This document shows, piece after piece, positions 50,846 to 62,440 of a stretch of 64,000 bases of DNA (position 1 is the first letter of the stretch; each line of letters starts with the position of its first letter). The stretch lies in assembly GCF_003254395.2 (NCBI RefSeq), contig NC_037638.1, positions 1,245,001 to 1,309,000 on the forward strand, written 5' to 3'. The DNA is from Apis mellifera (taxonomy: Eukaryota; Arthropoda; Insecta; Hymenoptera; Apidae). Both the position numbers and the translations under genes were made by a program. The notes under the pieces were generated by a model. It worked only from the letters and a program-made list of their open reading frames with translations. It did no database searches and was not told the DNA's origin.

Positions 50846-51384
50846 CTGTCTAACGTACAGTGGCAATAGGGATAAATCATGTATCCTTCTCCTATTAAAA
50901 ATCGAGTTACTTTTAAAATTGTTTAGCTTTCAGCTTCTCTTCACCAAAAAGAATAAAAAATATTTTAATTCGAGAAAGTGAGGTATCCACTCTTTCACGA
51001 ATTATTCTTGATCGTACTCGGAACGTAATCGATCCCATCTCCACCTTCGATAATAAACTGTGAAAAAGATGCGCGGAGAGGATCGTGTATCTTTAATCGC
51101 GATAGATTTCACGCGGCTTGTCTCGATTTATCCGTATCGATCCGCCGCTACGAGTAAATGCGAATCTATTTACTCGTCATGCAGATGACCGGTAGCCGGT
51201 CTCTTTCGCTTCCCTCCCTCCTCGTCCTAACACTTCTCTCTTCTTCTACTTCCCTTGGTTGCCAAGTTTCATTACGGCGATAAATTGCTGCCGATGAGGC
51301 TTGAAAGAGGGAGGGAGAGGCTTGTGAACGAATCGAACCGATTTGTCGTTTCACGCGTGCTTTCTACTTAACGGACGGAACGAA

Positions 51385-51415
<31 letters not shown>

Positions 51416-53013
51416 TTTTGTCTCGTGGAACATTATCGCTTGAACAAAGGCATTCGGGAGTATCCATCCTTCTCGAAAAAGAGAGAGAAAAAGTTCGTTT
51501 GAGAGCGTGTAATTTCCTTTACTTTGGAAATTTTAATCTTTTTAAATTTAATACTTCGCGCAAAGAGGGAAGATCGATCGTGAAGATGGAAGATTCGATA
51601 AATCGGGACGTGTTTCTCGTACGATACGATGATTATCGATTATCGACGAGAAGACAATTGAACGCGATCATCGTGGTCGAACTAACAAAAGCGATAATCG
51701 GACCTCCACCATTGATCGCGAGCTTCGTAGAACCAGTTGCTATCTCCGTAATGGCGTTTAGCCATCGTTAAACAGGCGAAACAGGGATAAGGCTGCGGAG
51801 CCATTTGTAAAGTCAACCGCAATTTCTCCGGCGTTGATTACACGTCGTTAGGCCGGGTGAAATCAAGTTAACGTATCGAGTACGGTGTATCGCTGGGAAC
51901 CCGATATCAATTTCTCCTCGGTTAAATGGCAATCGATTGGCGAGCGAACGATTCGAGAAACGGAAACTGGACTCTCGACTGGAAACGAAGATATAACTGG
52001 AAAAGGCAGAGGAAGGCGAAGGAGATCGTTCGTTTTCGTCAATTTCTCTGCAAATTCTCTTTCCCTGGAAATATCGATCGAGACTTTGCTTCGACTTCGT
52101 CAAAGTGATTCGTCACTTTCGCTCGTCCAATTAACTTTATCGCCGTCCGCGAGCGATCGCGGTTGCCACGGTGATGGTAGTGGGAGGAGGGGTGGGGGAA
52201 GCAGCGAGCGAGGCAACGAGGAAAGGTATGAAAATAGCAGTGCTCGCGCTGCTCGAACACCGCCATTAGACGAGTAAACTTTAGACAGAATCGAAAAAGC
52301 AAGTTGTTGTTATTCCGGTCGTTTCGCTTTCCACCGCCATCCCCTCGCTACAATGCCCTACGACTATTTTCTACTCTGCAATTGCCGGCAAGTACGGGGT
52401 CAGCATTCTAGCTTCTCTATACCGGGCCTATTACGTTTTCTCGCAACCGATCGTGAGGAAACTGGTGATCACCGCTCTTATATACCGACGATCCAACGAA
52501 AAAAGGATAATCCGGTGGGAGAGCAAAGGAAGGAGAAAGGAAGGAGGGGGAAGGAGAAGCGATCGAAAGCGATCCTCGCTGCGGTGTGTGACCAGAATGC
52601 TCGATTATCGAAACTCCGATAGGGGCGGTGAGCATCGAGGATACGAGTTTCCTCGAGACGAGGCCGTAATCTCTATTAATTACCGGCGGCGGCGGCGGCG
52701 CGCGCACGCGCATAAATCAAACGGGAAACGGAGATAAAGGTGGCAACACGGGCCGAGGAACGGGAGGAGGAAGAAAGAAAAACAGGTCCCGGATGGTGGT
52801 GGGGCGAAACTAGCCGCGTTTTCGTGAGTCATACTCTCCTCGTTAAAAGCTTGCTCCGACGCGCGCAACCCTCCTCGACAGATCGTTCTCTCCTTTCCTT
52901 TGTCTCGAGAATTAACAACGAGAAATAATACCAAGGAATGCAGAACCTCGCGCTTGTCCACAATTTCGTCATTTTCCTTCGTGCATCCTTTTTATTATAT
53001 AATTAATTAATCA
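50846..53013. other. Single-copy DNA with a (TTTA)n repeat; no certain gene
   Basis: A TTTA run lies at about 51387-51411. 51780-52300 is GC-balanced. 52330-52830 is CpG-rich, with a CGG run (52685-52700) followed by GCGCGCACGCGC. Plus- and minus-strand frames of 60-140 codons overlap and have no domain. No exon boundary pair was accepted. Confidence 0.4.
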
Positions 53014-53300
53014 ATCGACGGATGTTTTCGTGAATTTAGACAAGTATTTCGCATCGATCGATGTACGTATCGTAAAAATTCTTTACTCTTTACACCCGAT
53101 CGCACAATTATCGCGTTCAACGCAAGTTTTAACGCCAACTTCGTTATTTAATTCGTATTAATGGATGTTTCGATGAAATTTAGAGAAATACTCGCGATAT
53201 CGATCGGCGCATATCGCAAGAATAAATCCTTGCACTTTACGGCCTTTATTGCGCAATTATCACAATTGATCACCGTCTTAACGCCAACTTCGCTATGCTC
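53014..53300. repeat. Diverged tandem duplication, period about 149 bp
   Basis: AACGCCAACTTCG recurs at about 53131 and 53280. Upstream of each, in matching order, lie CGGATGTTTTCGTGAATTTA versus TGGATGTTTCGATGAAATTT and GCACAATTATCGCG versus GCGCAATTATCACA. Two old copies are present. Open frames on both strands of the second copy are not taken as genes. Confidence 0.7.
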
Positions 53301-54609
53301 GATCATCGATCGCAACTTTATTCCCATAGATCCGCGTTGCGCGCGCACCGAAACGCTCCTTGGCATCCTTGTTCAATAGCGCTGAACCACTGATTTTAAA
53401 TGGCCGCGCTCACTCCCGGCTATTTATCATCGTTATCATCGATTTTTTCCCCCGATCCCTCTTTTCTCCCCCCCTCTTCGCAACCGGTTGCAAGGTATCG
53501 CGTTTCACGGGTAGGAAGGCCGAAATATCACCGCGTTTCCTCCTTTTTTTTTCCTCTCTCTCTCTCCTTCCCTTCCATCGACAAATTACCCCTCGTTTCT
53601 TCGCCGCACCGGATAAACATATCAGCGTCGGCAGGTAGCCGCTCGACTCGACAAGTTGGAATAGAAAATTTTCGTTTCTTCGATTCTTTTTCAAGAGCTC
53701 TCGGTAAATTTTTTTTTTTTCTTAAAGCGAGCAGAGGGAGGGAGGAGAGAGAGAGAGAAAAAAAGTGGCAGCAATTGCAAGGCCTCGATTTCATCATCGC
53801 GGTCGACATAAATCTGGTGGTCATAAACGCGGCTTATTATTTTCGCATTACAAACTGCGCAAAATGGCGGAAACCGGGGCTCCTTAAGAGCGTTGAGACA
53901 TTGGGAGGCCGACGTTTCTCCGAACTCGTTCGAATTATTGCGTCGATATAATAATAGCCGAGCCACACGTACACGTACATAAGCGCGCGCGCGCTACGTG
54001 TATGGAAACCCGTTTATTACGCAAATTTTTATATTATTTTTCTGTGTAAGCCCGAGATAAAATAAACTTTCAATTAATGACACGTGATAACGTATTTCGT
54101 ATTATATCTGACGGGGATCATTGGTATGACAGACAGTTACATTGCGCGACAATCTGATAAGAAAGGCTGGAAATCGTAAGAAAACGATTTTTAATGATTT
54201 TATTCATCGAGCATGAAACCTGGCCCTTTTTATCCTGGCCTATGCGCCAGAAACACTTTCAGTGAGCAAGATACGATCTGCTTTTTAAAATTTATTATAT
54301 GGAACTCGCGCTCCTATCCGTATTCGTACGGGGCAGGAGGCATTCTTACGACGTTTTTAATCGGTTTCCACCGCTCAACCCGCTTCGCAGGTATGGGGCC
54401 AAGTATATTAATTGCGATTCATTCGGGTTACGGCGATTTTATTCGTCGTTACATCTCTCGAAAACTCTTGTCCGTGCAATTACAAGTTTACATTGTCGTG
54501 TACATAATTTTTGTGTACAAACTACTCTCTCCGCTTTTTTTTCTTTTTCTTTTTAGAAAATTCACGTGTATATTGTTTTATATATACGAACAAGGAAAGT
54601 TATTATATA
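53301..54609. other. Single-copy DNA; no certain gene
   Basis: 53400-53960 is mixed with pyrimidine and purine runs and an AAAATGGCGGAAAC motif near 53861. 53966-54000 has ACGTACACGTAC and GCGCGCGCGC alternating tracts. 54110-54500 is a balanced island, open in one plus-strand frame from 54213. The frame has a hydrophobic C-terminal part, but it runs into T-rich repeat DNA and has no recognised domain. Confidence 0.35.
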
Positions 54610-55790
54610 TCTGTTATCGTAATCAAGATATACTTTTCTATCTTTGCCAAGAAAGAAACAAAAATTTTCAGATTTTTTTTATTATTTTTTTATATATATT
54701 ATGAAAGTATATTAAGAATGTAAAGACAATTATTTAATTAAAGATATTCTTTTCTTCCAGGACGAAAAAAAAAAAGGAAAGAAAAATGAATTTTCAGATT
54801 TTTCCAATTTTTTTTTAAGATATATTTTCATACGAAGAATGTAAAGAAAATTATTCGATTAAAGATATCCTTTTCTTCCAGGACGAAAAAAAAAAAGGAA
54901 AGAAAAATGAATTTTCAGATTTTTCCAATTTTTTTATATATATTTTCATACGAAAAATGTAAAGACAATTATTCGATTATTGTTATAATCAAGATATTCT
55001 TCTCTACCTTTCCAAAAAGAAACAAAAATTTTCAGATTTTTCACTATTCTTTTATTTTCGTACGAATAAAGTTATTCGATCACTTATCAATTAAAGATAT
55101 TCTTTTATTCCAGGACGAAAAAAAAAAGGAAAGAAGAATGAATTTTCAGGTTTTCCCTATTTTTTTATACACAATTTCATACGAATAAAGAAAATTATTC
55201 GATCATAATCAAAATATCCTTTTCTTTTAAGAAGAAAGAAAAAAAAGAAAAGGAAAATGAATTTCATTAATTTTCAGATTTTTTAGTATTCTTTTATTTT
55301 CGTACGAAGAATAATACAAATAAAATTATTCGATTACTATCAATTAATGATATCTTTTTCTTTCAGGACGAAAAAAAAAAGAAAAGAAAAATGAATTTTC
55401 AAGTTTTCCCTATTTTTTTATACACAATTTCATACGAATAAAGAAAATTATTCGATCATAATCAAAATATCCTTTTCTTTAAAAAAAAAAAAGAAAAGAA
55501 AAATGAATCCCATTAATTTTCAAATTTTTCACTATTCTTTTATCCTCGTACGAAGAACAATACAAAGAAAGTTATTCGATCACTATCATAATCAAGACAT
55601 CCTTTTCTTCCAAAACAGAAAAAAAAAAGGAGAAAAAAGAAAAATGAATTTTCAGATTTTCCCTACTTTTTTATACACAATTTCATACGAATAAAGAAAA
55701 TTATTCGATCATAATCAAGACATCCTTTTCTTCCAGAACAGAATAAAAAAAAAACAGAAGAAAAAAGAAAAATGAATCCCGTTAATTTTT
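54610..55790. repeat. Tandem array K, about 107-134 bp unit
   Basis: About ten copies contain AAGATATTCTTTTCTTCCAG, or a variant, near 54628, 54748, 54868, 54992, 55098, 55216, 55350, 55468, 55597 and 55718. These are followed by a poly-A/AAAGAAAAATGAA stretch and TTTTCAGATTTTTCC, then CATACGAATAAAGAAAATTA. Several copies thus present a perfect-looking pyrimidine tract plus CAG acceptor. The ATGAATTTTCAG phrase gives each copy a short spurious frame. Confidence 0.93.
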
Positions 55791-56400
55791 CTCTCAAACA
55801 GTACTACTACTACTACTACTTTCTCTCTCCGATCCACCCTTCGCAAAGTACGAAGGCTCGGAGAAGAACCGTTACCACGGATTACACGAACACTTTCCGC
55901 ATCCTATTTTGCAACAAGATTCGATATTTCAAGATTATCTACCTCGTGTCTCGAAATTACAGTGTGTCCAAAGCCATCCCTCGAAGCCATGCCGCGACTC
56001 GACTCTCGGAACAGAAAGAGAGAACTGGTCGCCTAGCGATATATATTTTAATAATACCCCCGCGCGGGACGAGATCGCGTTAGCCCCGAAGATAGCTATG
56101 GTATATCGGACTCGATGCGAAACGGCCGAGAAATCGATCGAGATACTTGTTTTCTCGGCATCTACGAAAGGGAATCGTAATGATCGGCCGCGAGAAGAAA
56201 TCGTAAGCTCGGATCGGTGCCCGCTTCTAAGCCGCTTAAGAGGACGACGTCCCTTTCCTCGATCTCGTGACAAAACCACGTTTCGGATTACCCTTCCCCT
56301 CCCGTCTCAGAAATCTGCGTACACATACGAAATAAGCTTTATTCGAGACTCGTTCGATCGATCCTTTCAATTATCCCTTTCTCATTGTTTTTTTTTTCAG
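55791..56400. other. Single-copy DNA ending in an acceptor-like site
   Basis: A short TAC run (55802-55820) precedes GC-balanced DNA. A plus-strand frame is open for about 217 codons across 55909-56562 but has no domain. At 56371-56400 a long pyrimidine tract ends TTTTTTCAG, a strong 3' splice-site candidate. The following frame is open for about 53 codons and ends at TAA inside the downstream duplication. No upstream donor was found. Confidence 0.25.
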
Positions 56401-56532
56401 GGTTTGTGCAACAAAAGTGAAGTAAATTTTTTGATTCCAGGATACGAGAAATTACTCTTCCGTAAAATATATTATTCAAGTTCAAGCCGTCGAACGGTTC
56501 CTTCGAGCTTCCTTAAATTTGTACAGAAAAAT

Positions 56533-56950
56533 TCAAAATTTCAAAATTTCCCCGATTTTTAAAATCCTTAATTCAATACGTTATAAGTTATAATTTGCCG
56601 TGGCAAATCTATCACCGAGCCATCCATTATTGGAAAGGAGGAGGAAAAACGTCGAGAGACGGAGGGCTCGATCGATAAGTTTCACGGGTGGATACTCGGT
56701 CGGTGCAATCAGTCGGCCAAGGTTGGCCCGTGGTCAAAATTTCAAAATTTCCCCGATTTTTAAAATCCTTAATCCAATACGTTAAAATTAAAATACGTTT
56801 ATAATTTGCCGTGGCAAATCTATCGCCGAGCCGTCCATTGTTGGAGCGCGTGGAAAGGAGGAGGAAAAACGTCGAGGAGGGCTCGATCGATAAGTTTCAC
56901 GGGTGGATACTCGGTCGGTGCAATCAGTCGGCCAAGGTTGGCCCGTGGTC
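56533..56950. repeat. Tandem duplication, about 200-bp unit, two copies
   Basis: TCAAAATTTCAAAATTTCCC begins copies at 56533 and 56734. Both contain ATTTGCC-GT-GGCAAAT, a perfect palindrome (56593-56608 and 56804-56819). Both also contain GGAAAGGAGGAGGAAAAACG, TCGATCGATAAGTTTCACGG and GTCGGCCAAGGTTGGCCCGT. Copies differ by small indels. The unit is GC-balanced, unlike the other arrays, so this looks like a young local duplication of single-copy DNA. Confidence 0.95.
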
Positions 56951-57849
56951 AGCTGTTCGAGGGGGGGGAGAGAAGAGACGAGAAAACTGGTGGCGAGAGA
57001 GGGAGAGAGAGAGATGGGATAGATAGAGAAAAAAAGGAGGAAGAAACGGAGGACGGCGGAGGGCAGGGAGAGGAAAAAAGGGACCCACCGGTTGCACCTG
57101 CCACGTCGTGGCGCGGCCGTACAAGGCCGACGATCCCGAAGAAACTCGAGGCGGAGGAGCGAACGAGCAACGCTCGAGTCTCTCGCCTTAAGCGGCGGCG
57201 TCTCGAAATCGCGATCGATCGATCGATCGATCGATCTTGAGATTCCCCTCGGAATCGGCGGCGCGCAGACCCGCGAAGCCGATGTCAGCGCGATCGACAT
57301 TGAATTTCATACAACGAGCCTCATGCCACCGCGAAAAGGGAACTCTTCTTCTTTTTTTTCTTTTTCCTTTCACCGAGCGAAGAAAAGATTCCTTTCGATG
57401 AATTCGAAACGAGGGAGCAGCGATTCTTCGACGATTAATAAACGGAGAATTTGAATTCTTTCTTCTTTTTAATTTCTAATCTTCGTTCGAAGTTAGAAGC
57501 GAATTCTTCGTGACAAAGGTTGATTAATTTAAAAAAGCTTTTTAAAAGCTAATTAAATTTCCAGTTCATAAATAAATTGTGATGAAATTAAATTATCGAA
57601 AGTTCATTTATTAATTTGTCAGACAATAAAGAGATGTTTTAATTATTAAGGTAAGGTCATTTTATGAAGATATGATTTACGATAATTAATTTTTGAATTC
57701 TTTGTATATATGTATCTGAAGAGAGATAAATGTCCAACATACAAGCTCGTTAACGATATTATTTTCTTCTTTTACATCAATATTGGTATCCTTTTATTTA
57801 AAATTAACTTTGAAATTTGTTAGCTTGAAAGATTCTCAAATACATTAAT
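56951..57849. other. CpG-rich then AT-rich single-copy DNA; no certain gene
   Basis: 56951-57300 is CpG- and purine-rich and includes a GATC run (about 57213-57236). Frames are open by composition. From 57450 it is AT-rich. Its last part (about 57600-57849) could belong to the mitochondrial insertion (tRNA-Val or 16S side), but no diagnostic motif was found. Confidence 0.4.
57213..57236. repeat. (GATC)n run
   Basis: Six tandem GATC/ATCG tetranucleotides, self-complementary throughout. Confidence 0.95.
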
Positions 57850-58550
57850 ATATTTTATTAATGATTCAGATCCTAAATCTCTTATAGACTTTTATCGATT
57901 ACGATTTATTTCAATTTTAATGAAATTGACGGGCGATTTTTAAAACTGTCTTCAATTAAAGAAATTTCTTTAATTTACTTTCAAATCCTCTTTCATATTT
58001 ATATCAAAATAAATAATAATTCTAAAATTAATTGAAGCTCATCTTGTACCTTGAGTATACATTTTAATTTGAATTACTATTCTACAAAATTTCTCTAACT
58101 TTAATAAATTCGAGGCCAGTTAAAACAACAATACATAAATTTAAACTCAAGTGGACTATCAAATTAATCTACAAGCATCTCTAATTAGATATAAAAAGCT
58201 GCCATATCGTTTAATTTCAATGATTCAACATTTAATAACTTAATATATTAATTACCTTTTTACAATAAGCTATCTAATCCTAGTTTTTTTAATACAAAAA
58301 AAATTATAAATAATTATTATCACTTAATTCTAAATTTCACCTGAAATCAATAAATTTAATTATAAATACAACAATTTAAATCTATATTAATTTATAAATC
58401 AAGTTTATAACCACTATAACTGGCACTCATATTTATCTTTACTAAAATTAATTAATCTCCGAATAAAACTTTCATTTATTGTTTCAGAATTCTCTATTAT
58501 AATTACAATTTTACTTTAATTTTTATATTTATTATATATTTATAAAATTA
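57850..58550 (-). pseudogene. Nuclear copy of mitochondrial 12S rRNA (NUMT)
   Basis: The rRNA-sense strand is the minus strand. Three landmark sequences of insect mitochondrial small-subunit rRNA occur in the right order and spacing. GACGGGCGAT (57928-57937) is the complement of the ATCGCCCGTC region near the rRNA 3' end. TACGATTTATTTCAA just to its left (about 57898) matches the usual TACGACTTATCTCAA. CTATCTAATCCTAGTTT (58270-58286) is the complement of AAACTAGGATTAGATA. ATAACCACTATAACTGGCAC (58407-58426) matches the usual TAACCGCGACTGCTGGCAC. The first and second landmarks are 342 bases apart, close to the spacing in insect mitochondria. The block therefore covers most of the gene. Changes at near-invariant bases (ACCC to AGCT after GATTAGAT, and loss of GCG/CTG in the third motif) and nuclear flanks on both sides indicate a non-functional nuclear copy. 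The right end is set by the return of CpG-containing DNA. The left end is uncertain by about 200 bases. Confidence 0.9.
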
Positions 58551-58785
58551 TTCTAAAAAAAGAAATTCGAATAATTGCATTCTCGAGTTGAAATCGTCGT
58601 GATAAAAATCGCGAGATGGAGGGCAAAGGAAAAAAAAAAAAAGAAAATCTTCGCGAAAGAACGTCTCATTTCTCATCACTGAAATTTCCAATTCCCTCGA
58701 TTCATCGTAAAACGTTTCGCGCCACTTAATTTCCGCGCCGCGATAACTGATCTCCGCTGGTATTCGCACGAGAATAGATCAAAAG

Positions 58786-58823
<38 letters not shown>

Positions 58824-59689
58824 AAATTGGAATCACGATCGATCGATTCTACGCGCGCGCGTACCAACATTTATGCTATACGCGATGCAACACGATGCTA
58901 ATTAACGCGGAATTAATTAAAAACGAATAACAAGGCCAAAGATCGGCTCCAAGCTCCGAGCGATTATCGTGAGATATTCCAAAGTCGATATAAACGAGAT
59001 GAAGAGAAAAAAACGATTCGTGGAGAAATAAAAAATTTTAGAATTGAATCGATAATTTTGGAAGTCGATTACGCGAGGGATTTGTAGTTTCAATCAGTTC
59101 AATTCACATTCTTCGAAAATTTTCCAATACGAATGAATCGATTATCTGTAATCTATCGAAATATTCTTACACGTTTTTCTATCCAACTGAATAATCGAAT
59201 AACAAATATCGAGGAATTTTGTGCAAATACTCGACGCGTAAGGTTGAGTAAGATTTGTTTAAAACAGGTAAATGAATCATTACCTGTACGCGGGATAACA
59301 TTTTCCAGTCGACAGTGGAAAAAGATATTTAATTATAACTGATATACAATTTAATAACGTGAATCGAAAGAATTGCGAAAGCCTCCGTTTTTTTTTCTTT
59401 CTAATTACGCGAGTATTAATGCAAAATTATAAAAACGTATCTACAAATAACTTTCATTAACAGACACTGGCTCTTTAATGCAATTACAAAAAAGAGGAAA
59501 AAAAAATACACAAGGAATGTGGATATAAATACAGTAACGATACAATAAGCAAGCAAAATATCGTATCGTAGAAAAACTATATCTGATGCAATGATCTTTC
59601 GAATACACGGTTAATAGCATAAAGATAAAAAAAAAGTCAATTTTCACGTACCGAAAAGAAAAACGGGAGAAAAAACTCGAGGCGAAGTT
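58551..59689. other. Single-copy DNA with a (GA)n repeat; no gene seen
   Basis: GA microsatellite at about 58792-58818, with a GCGCGCGCG run near 58853. The rest is AT-leaning with no coherent frame. An AAGC run (59697-59711) marks the change to the next CpG-rich segment. Confidence 0.4.
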
Positions 59690-60158
59690 CCACGAGAGCA
59701 AGCAAGCAAGCAGGTTCGCGCTTGCAGCATTCGATCTCCATGATCCGGGCAAAGACACGACTCAAAGAGGTCCGTCGCTGAAAAACGTCAGATCCCATCA
59801 GCTATGCGGCTAGTACGGCTCATCAGCAAGGCGGAACGATCGCGAGAGATCGCGATCGAAGCGAGTCACGCCGCGATTCGTCGTCGTCTTCGTCTTCGTC
59901 TTCGTTCTCGTCGTCCTCATTTTCCTCGTCATTCTCGTCATCGTCGTCGTCGTCGTCGTTCCCAAGCGGAGCGGAGAGAAACGCGCTCGTGCACGCTTAG
60001 CAGCGGCCGACCGAGATCCCAGAGATCGGAGATCGTGTTCGCTTTGCGATGCCGCCGACTCGTTACCAGATCGTTCTCGCATCTCTTTCTCATCTCGCCA
60101 CGCATGCGCCTCTGCCGGCCGCTTCTCTCCCTGCTTATACTATACACACCGCGTGGAA
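59690..60158 (+). promoter_or_regulatory. CpG-rich candidate promoter / 5' leader
   Basis: CpG-dense segment with a TCG/TTC-rich run (59878-59961) and CGGAGCGG near 59968. It lies directly upstream of an ATG frame that ends in a strong plus-strand donor. No TATA box was recognised, though TTATACTATACAC lies near 60134. Start-site position is unknown. The reading as promoter plus leader depends on the donor being real. Confidence 0.3.
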
Positions 60159-60239
60159 ATGGCGAGAGATTGGCGGATTTTAGCAAAGTGTTCACGGTTG
60201 ACTGGATCTTGTCCAGGATACACGGATGATTATTCGTCG
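60159..60239 (+). CDS. Candidate first coding exon, 27 codons
   Basis: GTGGAAATGG gives a good initiation context (A at -3, G at +4). The frame is open for exactly 27 codons to TCGTCG followed by GTAAGTGTGC, a strong donor at 60240, so the exon would end in phase 0. The peptide begins MARDWRILAKCSRLT and is not recognised. A frame this short would often be open by chance. An alternative is that the whole CpG-rich segment is an untranslated first exon, with ATGATTATTCG near 60227 as a later start. No second exon was found in the 3.7 kb downstream, so the intron would be long. Confidence 0.28.
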
Positions 60240-61100
60240 GTAAGTGTGCATACCTGTTGATAGGTATACGATCTTTCTCTTTTTCCCGTCGATTTCTTTC
60301 TTTCGGAGAAAAATATCTACGTAAACTCGCGAACGTACGAAAAGGAGAAAAAGTTTGGTTATGTGCGAAGTGACGGATCGCTTTGGTTTAATAAACGAGT
60401 ACGTGCAAAAAGATTTACGCGAATTGTGAGCAAGAGTTTGATTTGATGACGAGAAAACAAGTATTGGAAAGGGATTCGAGAGAATCGATGTGTGTTTATG
60501 CGTTGGTAAAAGATGAGATAAGAGTATTGATGAATGTTCGCGAATTTTGTAACCGTCGTGTACTGAATGTGCGAATTCTCTGCGAAGAATGAGATTGAAG
60601 ATATATATACAAGAATCGAAGATAATTATATAGAAAATTTCGTTATATGTGAATAGCACTTATATGCTTTTGTGCAGAAATTGTAAGAAATTGGAAAACA
60701 AATTTTCTTTATTATATTATTCAGTTAAATTTTAATATCTACTAATTGTTCGAATTTATTCCATTGTACTTTCGAGTTAACGAATCCCTTTTATTTATCA
60801 CTTAACCTAACCTAACCTAATTTAACCAAATCAAAACCGAAAATTTCCGCACGAAAACATACGTATTATCGAATTCCTCTTACAATTTCTATCTACTTTG
60901 CGTAAAATGAAACGAAACCTTCAAAAAAATCAATAAATATAGTCAACAAATCGAAAAAAAGTTCGCGACGAACGTTCATTTCGACTCGCCGTAAACACTC
61001 AAATGCGAAGCAATTCCAATTTCACGGTATAAATCTTGACCTCGTAGCTGTCAATTGTCTTCCGAACTCTAAATTTCCGCGTGGAATTGGGAGAAAAAGG
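60240..61100. other. Single-copy DNA; no gene seen
   Basis: Purine-rich then AT-rich. If the upstream donor is real this is the start of an intron. It includes the short TTAGG block described separately. Confidence 0.4.
60804..60820 (-). repeat. Interstitial arthropod telomere-type repeat (TTAGG)3
   Basis: AACCTAACCTAACCTAA contains three CCTAA units, the complement of TTAGG. It is far too short to be a telomere. Isolated two-unit matches also occur near 38698 and 40290. Confidence 0.6.
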
Positions 61101-62094
61101 CCGAGGGGGTCAATTGTAAATCGGTCTCGGTTGGAAAAATGATGGCGCGCCACGGTGATTTACCACCTTGATACATTCGGGCATAATTCGTTCCGTGGAC
61201 AGTAGTAACTAGGCAGGTCGGTAACGGTTCACGCGAAAAGGAGTTATCCCCGCGATAATCGTGAGCGCGGTTGGTTGAAAAATCGTTTTGCGGAGGCCGC
61301 GCGTAATATTTTCGTCCGCCCGTTCGACGAGGGAGGGAGGGACGAAGCTATGCGGCGAATTCGAAAAAGCGCCGTGAACACGGTGGCGAGTATTAAATGC
61401 CTTATCGCGCTCAAAGTCCCGCGGCAAGCCTTAATATTCAAGCGTATCTGGCTTGATCCTAGCAGCCGTGTCGGCAGATCGCGTTACACCGAACCTGCCT
61501 CGCTAATTTACCGCCGGTATTCCTGACTTTCTGTTTTTCTATTCCCAGCGTTTCGTGTGAATTTCGTTTGAATTGTGATCGAAAATTTAAGACCCTCGCG
61601 GAACGAGATAAAAATACGCCGCGAGTTTCTGCGTTTATTATCTCTATATACCAATGATGTAGAATTGTGAACGTGCGAATTTTAATCAAATTTATATTTT
61701 TTATAAGGATTTTATTGTAAACTTCGCTTCTTCCAAGGATATTTTTGATGTTGAAATTTCTTAATCTTGCGTATACCTTTTAACCAGCAAATTTGTCATT
61801 GAATAATACTAATGTGTTTGACTATTGTATTTATTATGTAGTTCTTGCGCAGTTTATAGATTAGAAATATAAAATGGCGCGTATAAAACATATTGCCTAT
61901 ATGTTGGAATTAAATGTTAACTATCGTACAACTATTATTGATAAATTTAACATTAGTAGATTTTAAAAGAATCTTATCTTACGATAAATAGGTTAATAAA
62001 TTAAACCCGAAGAAATAGTACACTCGTATCTACTGTAATCGGAGAATAAAATCATTACAAATCCTTGATTATTTCATATATCCCACTACGCGTA
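61101..62094. other. Single-copy DNA; no gene seen
   Basis: 61101-61530 is GC-balanced with overlapping frames of 65-83 codons on both strands and no domain, so it may be a conserved island. 61680-62090 is AT-rich and featureless. Confidence 0.4.
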
Positions 62095-62440
62095 CATTCG
62101 ATATCCTTTCGCGTGTATTCTTTCGAATATTTCGAATAATATATTTTCATACGCATTTCGTGCAATATGTATATTTCTCCGTACCCACTCATCCTTCGAA
62201 TACTTTTCGCCGATAATATACGAATATTTCTCCATGCATATATCCATTCTTCGAATACTTTCGAACAATAATACACGTATATCTCTCCATATTTCCGTGC
62301 TTATCCTTCGAATAATTTTCGAACAATAGTACGTGCATATTCTCCACCGTATCTATACACGTATATACTCGTCGTTCGAATACTTTCGAGCGTACGCATA
62401 CTCATTTTTGAACGATAATACAACGTATATTTCTTCACTC
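62095..62440. repeat. Degenerate tandem array M, about 55-65 bp unit
   Basis: Five or six diverged copies contain TTCGAATACTTTCGAACAAT, or related text, followed by ATACACGTATATTTCTCC. Anchors lie near 62131, 62195, 62255, 62307 and 62374. Each unit contains one or two self-complementary TTCGAA cores. Confidence 0.8.

Noticed and set aside
55909..56562. Plus-strand frame of about 217 codons
   Set aside because: No domain, and it runs across an apparent intron-exon boundary and into a duplicated segment. Only the acceptor-like site at 56400 was kept, with low confidence.
60804..60820. Telomere
   Set aside because: Only three TTAGG units inside single-copy DNA.
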